Assembly (NCBI RefSeq): GCF_013410875.1
Contig: NZ_JACCCU010000002.1
Coordinates: 620,001 to 684,000, forward strand
Length of the DNA stretch: 64,000 nucleotides
Direction of reading: 5' to 3'
Source of the DNA: Tunturiibacter empetritectus
GTDB lineage: Bacteria; Acidobacteriota; Terriglobia; Terriglobales; Acidobacteriaceae
Shown: positions 58,679 to 64,000 of the stretch, one piece after another
Position numbering within the stretch: position 1 is the first letter of the stretch
Layout: every line of letters begins with the position of its first letter
Program-made: the position numbers and the translations under genes
The notes under the pieces: generated by a model
The model's database searches: none
What the model was told of the DNA's origin: nothing
What the model saw: the letters and a program-made list of their open reading frames with translations, nothing else

Positions 58679-60538
58679 TTGACGATTAAGTTACGCCGTT
58701 CCAACACATCTACTTCAAGCTGGCTGCGTGTGCTCGCAATCCTTGCCGCCAGCGCGCTCTGGACCTACGGCAGCCACGCGCTCAGTCAGACACCGCAGCC
58801 CTCATCCGTCGCCGCCGCGACACATAATGACGGTCCCTGGTGGAAGCACGCCGTCTTCTATGAGATCTATCCCCGCAGCTTTCAGGACTCCACCGGCGAC
58901 GGCATCGGCGATCTCAACGGCATCACTCAGCGCCTCGACTACCTCAAAAGCCTCGGCATCGACGCCATCTGGATCGCGCCCATGTATCCTTCGCCCCAGG
59001 TCGACTTCGGCTATGACATCTCTGACTACCAGTCCGTAGACCCGCAGTACGGCACCGTCGCCGATATGGACCACCTCATCGCCGAGGGCAAACAGCGAAA
59101 CATTCGCGTCATCCTCGACATGGTCCTCAACCACACCTCAGACAAACACCAGTGGTTCATCGACTCCGCGAGTTCTCGCTCCAACCCCAAGCATGACTGG
59201 TACGTCTGGAACGACGGCGTTCCCGCCAACGGCCCCAACGTCACTGCCTATCAAAAGCGCTTCGAGCACGAAGGCCGCGTCCCGCCCAACAACTGGGTCT
59301 CCGGCTTCGGCGGCTCGGCATGGGAGTGGGTCCCGGCCGTCCATCAGTTCTACTACCACAAGTTCTACAAGCAGCAGCCCGACCTCAACTGGCGCAATCC
59401 CGCCGTCGAGAAGGCCTGCTTCGACGCCATGCGCTTCTGGCTCGACCGCGGCGTAGCCGGCTTCCGCCTCGACGCCATCCCAACTCTCTTCGAAGACCCC
59501 AAACTCCGCAACGAACCCGAGGCTGGAGGCATCAACGCCCAGGGCGATCCCAACCTCAAAGACATCTACACCAGCAATCTCCCTGACGTTCACGATGTCA
59601 TGCGCCGCATGCGCACCATGGTAGAAAAATATCCCGGCAACCGCGTCCTCATCGGCGAAACCTATCTTCCCGATACCGCCGCGCTCAACGAGTGGTACGG
59701 TGGCGCAAAGCACGATGAGCTGCAACTCCCCATGGACATGCTCCTCGGCTTCCACGGCGACCACGACAAGCTCGATGCCGCAAGCTTTCGCACCTTCCTT
59801 AACGATGCCGAGACCAAGCTCAATGGCTCGCAACCCCTCTTCGTCTTTGACAACCATGACAACGTCCGCTCCTGGGATCGCTACAGCGACAGTGAGCACA
59901 ATCAGGCCATCGCTAGAATCCTCGCAGCCGTCCTCCTCACCTCCCGCTCCGCCGCGCTCATGTACTACGGCGAAGAGCTCGGCATGGTCACCTCGACACC
60001 CAAGCGCAAAGAAGATGTGAAGGATCCCATCGGCGTCACAGGTTGGCCAAAGGAAAAAGGCCGCGACGGCGAGCGCACACCCATGCAATGGGACGACTCC
60101 AAGAACGCCGGGTTCAGCGAATCATCAACCACATGGCTTCCCGTCCCATCCAACTCCGCAACCATCAACGTGAAGGCGGAAGAGATCGAACCCGACTCGC
60201 TCCTCAACTGGTACAAGCAGCTCATCGCAATGCGCAAAAGCGATCCCACACTTCGCGACGGAAAACAGGTCATACTCGATGAGTCGAATCCATCTGTTCT
60301 CTCGTACCTTCGCGAAGGCGTCGCCGGCCATCCTTCAGTCGTCGTAGCGCTCAACTTCACCGCTCAACCCCAGACCATCTCGCTCGATCTCGGCAAAGCG
60401 AGCGGCTCCGGCAAGGCGGTGACCACGGTCCTTACCAATGCACCCGGTCTCAAACAAAACACCAGCCTGCAGAACATCACGCTACCGCCGTACGCGTCGT
60501 GGATTGGACAGATTGGCCAGATCGGCTCCAGCAAATAG
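58679..60538 (+). CDS. Exported GH13 alpha-glucosidase
   Basis: 619 residues from the TTG at 58679, six bases after CGGAGG; a GTG at 58652 is in frame. A signal peptide is seen (LRVLAILAASALWTYGSHA). GH13 motifs: catalytic nucleophile Asp265 in GFRLDA, acid/base Glu327 in IGETYL, Asp394 in FDNHDN, and MVLNHTSDKH. The pattern NPKHDWYVW, WPKEKGRDGERTPMQWDD is that of oligo-1,6-glucosidase/alpha-glucosidase (subfamily 17/23/31 type). It should cut alpha-glucosides in the periplasm. A near paralogue follows 27 bases later. Confidence 0.92.
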   Translation: MTIKLRRSNTSTSSWLRVLAILAASALWTYGSHALSQTPQPSSVAAATHNDGPWWKHAVFYEIYPRSFQDSTGDGIGDLNGITQRLDYLKSLGIDAIWIAPMYPSPQVDFGYDISDYQSVDPQYGTVADMDHLIAEGKQRNIRVILDMVLNHTSDKHQWFIDSASSRSNPKHDWYVWNDGVPANGPNVTAYQKRFEHEGRVPPNNWVSGFGGSAWEWVPAVHQFYYHKFYKQQPDLNWRNPAVEKACFDAMRFWLDRGVAGFRLDAIPTLFEDPKLRNEPEAGGINAQGDPNLKDIYTSNLPDVHDVMRRMRTMVEKYPGNRVLIGETYLPDTAALNEWYGGAKHDELQLPMDMLLGFHGDHDKLDAASFRTFLNDAETKLNGSQPLFVFDNHDNVRSWDRYSDSEHNQAIARILAAVLLTSRSAALMYYGEELGMVTSTPKRKEDVKDPIGVTGWPKEKGRDGERTPMQWDDSKNAGFSESSTTWLPVPSNSATINVKAEEIEPDSLLNWYKQLIAMRKSDPTLRDGKQVILDESNPSVLSYLREGVAGHPSVVVALNFTAQPQTISLDLGKASGSGKAVTTVLTNAPGLKQNTSLQNITLPPYASWIGQIGQIGSSK

Positions 60539-60565
60539 CTACAGCTACGCCTAAAGGGGTCGCTC

Positions 60566-62362
60566 GTGAACAAAACGCCGTTACGCACTTCAGGCATTGC
60601 AAACTCCCTCCTCTGTGCAGCCCTCGCGCTCGGTAGTCTCTTACCGGGCGCGTTTGCTCAAACTGCAACTCAGGCCCCCCCCGCAGCCGACCAGAAGAAC
60701 ACCACCGCCGACCCCTGGTGGAAGCACGGCGTCATCTACGAGATCTACCCCCGAAGCTTTCAGGACACCGACGGCGACGGCATTGGCGACATCAAAGGCA
60801 TCACCTCCCGTCTCGACTACATCAAGCAGCTCGGCATCGACGCCATCTGGATCAGCCCCATGTATCCGTCGCCGCAGATCGACTTCGGCTACGACATCGC
60901 CGACTACACAGCCATCGATCCCCAGTACGGCACCATGGCCGACTTCGAGCACATGACCGCGGAAGCCAAACGCCGCAACATCCGCGTCATCATGGACTAC
61001 GTTCCCAATCACACCTCTGACCAGAGCGCCTGGTTCAAGGAATCACGCTCCTCCCGCACCAATCCCAAACGCGACTGGTACATCTGGCGCGACCCCAAGG
61101 GCTTCACCGCCGACGGCAAACCAACCCCCCCGAACAACTGGCAGAGCTGGTTCGGCCACTCTGCATGGGAGTACGACGCCACCACGAAGCAGTTCTACTA
61201 CCACCACTTCTACGTCCAGCAGCCCGACCTCAACTGGCGCAACCCCGAAGTTATCAAGGCCATGATGGACGTCCTCCGCTTCTGGATGGACAAAGGCGTC
61301 AACGGCTTCCGCATCGATGCCGTCTCCCGCCTCTTCGAAGATCCCAACCTCCACGACGACCCCATCCTTCCGGGTACCAACGCCTTCGGCGACCCCAACA
61401 TCGTTCACAAATACACGGACAACCTCCCCGAAGTTCATGACATGCTCCGCGAGATGCGCAAGGTCGTCGACCAATACCCCGGCAATCCTGTCCTCATCAG
61501 CGAAGCGGACGAACCCAACATCTTCGAGCTCTCCAAGATGTACGGCGCCAACAACGACGAGGTCCAGCTCCCCATGGACTTCCAGGTAGCCGACGTCAAC
61601 GAGCTCTCCGCGCCAAAGTTCCGCGAGCTCCTCAAAGAGGTAGAGAACAACCCCGCTCACGGCCAGCCTTACTTCTTCTTCGGCAACCACGATCAGGACC
61701 GCATCTGGGACCGCTACAGCATCGGCGTCACCGATCCCGCCATGAAGGCCCGCATCGCACGCATGATGGCAACTCTGCTCCTCACCTCACGAGGAACCCC
61801 GCAGATGTACTACGGCGACGAGATCGGCATGGTCACCACAACTCCCACTCGCGTGGAAGACGTAAGAGACCCCGAAGGCATCACCGGCTGGCCCAAACAA
61901 AAAGGCCGCGACGGCGAACGCACTCCCATGCAGTGGAACGACTCGAAGAATGCAGGCTTCAGCACCGCCAACACCACTTGGCTCCCCGTCGCGCCCGACT
62001 ACAAGACCGTCAACGTCGCCGTCGAGTCACCCGACCACGAGTCCATGCTCAACTGGTACAAACGTCTCATCGAGCTACGCCGCACCAACCCAGCCCTCTA
62101 CGCAGGCAGCATGACCGTCCTCAATCCCAACGAAGAGGTCCTCTCCTACCTGCGCCAAGGGCCACCCGGCAAACCCTCTGTCCTCGTAGCGCTCAACTTC
62201 TCCGGCAAACCCCAAACTCTGAAATACGACTATGCCGCGTTAGGCCTCACCAAAGGCGCAACCGCCACCCTCGAAACCAACGACCCCGTCATCAATCACG
62301 CCCCACTCACTAAGCCCGTCACCCTCGCACCGTACGCCACCTGGATCGCAGAGGTCCAGTAA
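60566..62362 (+). CDS. Exported GH13 alpha-glucosidase, tandem paralogue
   Basis: 598 residues, GTG start, signal peptide (NSLLCAALALGSLLPGAFAQ). Catalytic residues: Asp251 in GFRIDA, Glu313 in LISEADEP and Asp376 in FGNHDQDR. Strong similarity to the gene at 58679 shows tandem duplication, but motif differences (ISEADE for IGETYL, GNHDQDR for DNHDNVR) suggest another substrate. Transcription is probably shared with the first copy. Not a transporter-coupled enzyme: no PTS or ABC genes are near. Confidence 0.92.
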   Translation: MNKTPLRTSGIANSLLCAALALGSLLPGAFAQTATQAPPAADQKNTTADPWWKHGVIYEIYPRSFQDTDGDGIGDIKGITSRLDYIKQLGIDAIWISPMYPSPQIDFGYDIADYTAIDPQYGTMADFEHMTAEAKRRNIRVIMDYVPNHTSDQSAWFKESRSSRTNPKRDWYIWRDPKGFTADGKPTPPNNWQSWFGHSAWEYDATTKQFYYHHFYVQQPDLNWRNPEVIKAMMDVLRFWMDKGVNGFRIDAVSRLFEDPNLHDDPILPGTNAFGDPNIVHKYTDNLPEVHDMLREMRKVVDQYPGNPVLISEADEPNIFELSKMYGANNDEVQLPMDFQVADVNELSAPKFRELLKEVENNPAHGQPYFFFGNHDQDRIWDRYSIGVTDPAMKARIARMMATLLLTSRGTPQMYYGDEIGMVTTTPTRVEDVRDPEGITGWPKQKGRDGERTPMQWNDSKNAGFSTANTTWLPVAPDYKTVNVAVESPDHESMLNWYKRLIELRRTNPALYAGSMTVLNPNEEVLSYLRQGPPGKPSVLVALNFSGKPQTLKYDYAALGLTKGATATLETNDPVINHAPLTKPVTLAPYATWIAEVQ

Positions 62363-62378
62363 ACACTGGCCGATCATC

Positions 62379-63185
62379 TCACGATTCCTTAATCGCAAAG
62401 TACAGATACCTCAGTAGGCGCTTTTCGCCCGTTAGGGTATGTACGCAGGAAAGGAACCGCTGCAGCCCCTCGAAGTTGATATCGCCTTCCGCTGCGACCA
62501 GTTCCTCTTTCCTTTTCTCCCGTGCATCATGCCACTGTTTCGCCACCCGAGATGCACTCTCGGTTGTGTCGGTTACGCGGATCCGGCGAAACCCTGCTCG
62601 CTCGAGGAGTCGTTCATTCTCTCCGGGCGGACTGTACACATAAAAACCAATCGAGCTGCGCGTGGCGATCTCTTCGTTGGAAAGCAATCCGCCAACTATC
62701 AGAGCGTCGCTGAACAGCATCCGTCCGCCGGGCTTCAGTATGCGAAACATCTCAGCCAGCACCTCGGGACGTCCTGGAAGATGGCACAAAACGTCATTCG
62801 AGAACACAGCGTCAAAGCTGTCGTCGTCAAAAGGCAGATTTTTCGAAGCGTCACACTGCTCAAAACGGGCCATTGAACCAAGGCCTCTTGCCAGCGCAAG
62901 TTGGTTCGCATTGCGAACTCCCAATGGATTGATATCTAACCCGACGAGACGGCAGCCCACCTTTTCCGCAAGGTGCAACGCATAGCCACCCGAACCGAAC
63001 CCCACTTCCAGCACAAACGAATCGGGTCTCAGGTCCAGCAGTTGGGGGATTTCGTTGGATTCTTCCGTTGTAACCCAGCTTGTTTGCCCAAAATCCTCGC
63101 CGTAGGTCTCGATGCGCACATGTCGGTACGTATCCGACACATAATTTCCATATGCACTGTCATAGAGATCCACTTTCTGTGACAC
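62379..63185 (-). CDS. SAM-dependent methyltransferase, type 11
   Basis: 268 residues, GTG start with GAGGAGG nine bases upstream. SAM site VLEVGFGSGGYALHLA at about 58-73, GLDINP, then FDAVFSNDVLCHLPGRPEVLAEMFRILKPGGRMLFSD as in UbiE/Coq5-like enzymes. The rest is helical. It could methylate a small molecule such as a quinone, sterol or phospholipid; the name cannot be refined. It is convergent with the GH13 gene by 16 bases. Confidence 0.87.
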   Translation of the reverse strand: MSQKVDLYDSAYGNYVSDTYRHVRIETYGEDFGQTSWVTTEESNEIPQLLDLRPDSFVLEVGFGSGGYALHLAEKVGCRLVGLDINPLGVRNANQLALARGLGSMARFEQCDASKNLPFDDDSFDAVFSNDVLCHLPGRPEVLAEMFRILKPGGRMLFSDALIVGGLLSNEEIATRSSIGFYVYSPPGENERLLERAGFRRIRVTDTTESASRVAKQWHDAREKRKEELVAAEGDINFEGLQRFLSCVHTLTGEKRLLRYLYFAIKES

Positions 63186-63377
63186 GTTAGAGATCCTCCT
63201 CAGCCTGTTTCTATTGGTGGATGAATTGGCTAACAGACTAGCAACCTACTTTGGAATTTTCAAAAAGACGTAAAGTCAAACGAGCCTGATTATGTACAAG
63301 CTGAGCTTGCTTCTGCTGGCCTATACGCTGAATGCTGCGCTGGTAGACTTCTCGCACAAAACTGGAGGCGTTTCACG

Positions 63378-64000
63378 ATGCCGTCGAAAGATACGTCTGT
63401 CGTTATCAGATCTGCCACAGCCGAAGATGCCGCAACCTGTGGGCAGATTGATTATGACGCCTTTACTGCCATCAGCTCTGCTCATGGTTTTCCACCCGAC
63501 TTCCCCCGACCTGAGATGGCGATACGTGCCATCTCCTCGATGTTTTCAGACCCCAACTGTTACTGCGTTGTGGCGGAGATCGACGGCCAGATCGTCGGCA
63601 GCAACGTCCTTGACGAGCGCTCCATCATCCGCGGCGTCGGACCCATTACGATCGACCCCGCGGTACAGAACAGGGGTGTCGGCCGTCTGCTGATGCAGGC
63701 CGTGATGAATCGCGCCCATGATCGCGGAGCCGCCGGAGTACGGTTGGTCCAGGCGGCCTTTCACAATCGCTCCCTCTCCCTCTATACCTCCTGCGGCTTC
63801 GACGTCCGTGAGCCGCTCTGCTGCCTGCAGGGACAGACTCGCGAGCGCAGCGTTCCCGGATGCCAGGTGCGGCCCGCTACTCCGACCGACGAAGATGCCT
63901 GCAACTCGCTCTCTCGCCGCGTTCATGGCTTCGATCGCGCCGTCGACCTGCAACAGGCCATCTCGCGAGGCACAGCCCTGGTCGTCGAACGAGAAGGGCG
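63378..64000 (+). CDS. GNAT acetyltransferase, 3' end outside the window
   Basis: Frame open from ATG 63378 (GGAGG nine bases upstream) to the window edge, at least 207 residues. The first domain has SVVIRSATAEDAATCGQIDYDAF, then GVGPITIDPAVQNRGVGRLLM, the acetyl-CoA binding Q/R-x-x-G-x-G/A motif, and SLYTSCGF. A second GNAT-like start (VRPATPTDEDACNSL) follows, so it may hold two domains. A short frame at 63292 in another register is a shadow. The substrate is unknown. Confidence 0.85.
   Translation, partial: MPSKDTSVVIRSATAEDAATCGQIDYDAFTAISSAHGFPPDFPRPEMAIRAISSMFSDPNCYCVVAEIDGQIVGSNVLDERSIIRGVGPITIDPAVQNRGVGRLLMQAVMNRAHDRGAAGVRLVQAAFHNRSLSLYTSCGFDVREPLCCLQGQTRERSVPGCQVRPATPTDEDACNSLSRRVHGFDRAVDLQQAISRGTALVVEREG

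Noticed and set aside
63292-63693. Gene starting at 63292 with a hydrophobic N-terminus
   Set aside because: Wrong register; the frame from 63378 has a ribosome-binding site and clear GNAT motifs to the window edge.

Overview
The window looks like the chromosome of an Acidobacteriota member, most likely class Terriglobia, family Acidobacteriaceae (an Edaphobacter/Granulicella-type genome). The grounds are the GC-rich coding sequence, two Oar-like TonB-dependent receptors with an N-terminal carboxypeptidase-regulatory-like domain, a CRTAC1 (FG-GAP plus ASPIC/UnbV) protein, giant Ig-like repeat/beta-helix proteins, a PEP-CTERM protein and many TPR proteins. This is inference from gene content; no rRNA or tRNA gene was found to anchor it.

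Layout. 1-8.8 kb: the 3' part of a secreted beta-helix protein, a gene-free stretch with several small hairpins, then a 2146-residue surface protein with 16 Ig-like repeats and a C-terminal beta-helix related to the first gene. 8.9-12.5 kb: nucleotide-sugar dehydrogenase and epimerase (divergent), then a PEP-CTERM protein. 13-26 kb: a block rich in acyl/polyketide functions: secreted helical protein, type III polyketide synthase, FAD oxidoreductase, acyl carrier protein, membrane SpoIIE/PP2C phosphatase, methyltransferase, two beta-ketoacyl-ACP synthases, a DHA2-type MFS exporter, FkbM methyltransferase and a family 2 glycosyltransferase. 26.9-30.3 kb: first TonB-dependent receptor. 30.3-34 kb: acetate kinase and phosphoketolase, which together would turn sugar phosphate into acetate plus ATP. 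34.3-38.8 kb: GlmS, followed 12 bases later by an AT-rich, foreign-looking CHAT-protease gene. 39-46 kb: small genes (degenerate receiver domain, lipoprotein, STAS, a Tat-exported cysteine-rich protein, cupin, MgtC, GlsB/YeaQ, YceI).

46-62.4 kb is a carbohydrate-utilisation region. A second TonB receptor, two TPR proteins, a heptaheme cytochrome fused to TPRs and a CRTAC1 protein all lie on the minus strand. Divergent to them are a GntR/LacI chimeric regulator of the AraR type and two tandem exported GH13 alpha-glucosidases. A plausible reading is that the receptor imports an alpha-glucan or oligosaccharide product, the GH13 enzymes cut it in the periplasm, and the regulator senses the sugar. 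A strong terminator behind the receptor gene separates it from the TPR/cytochrome genes. The window ends with a methyltransferase and a truncated GNAT acetyltransferase.

The best candidates for something new are the standalone CHAT protease at the 3' end of glmS, the cysteine-rich Tat-exported protein at 41.4-42.2 kb, the 200-base inverted-repeat element that supplies the end of the phosphatase gene, and a possible small RNA on the minus strand near 20.1 kb.
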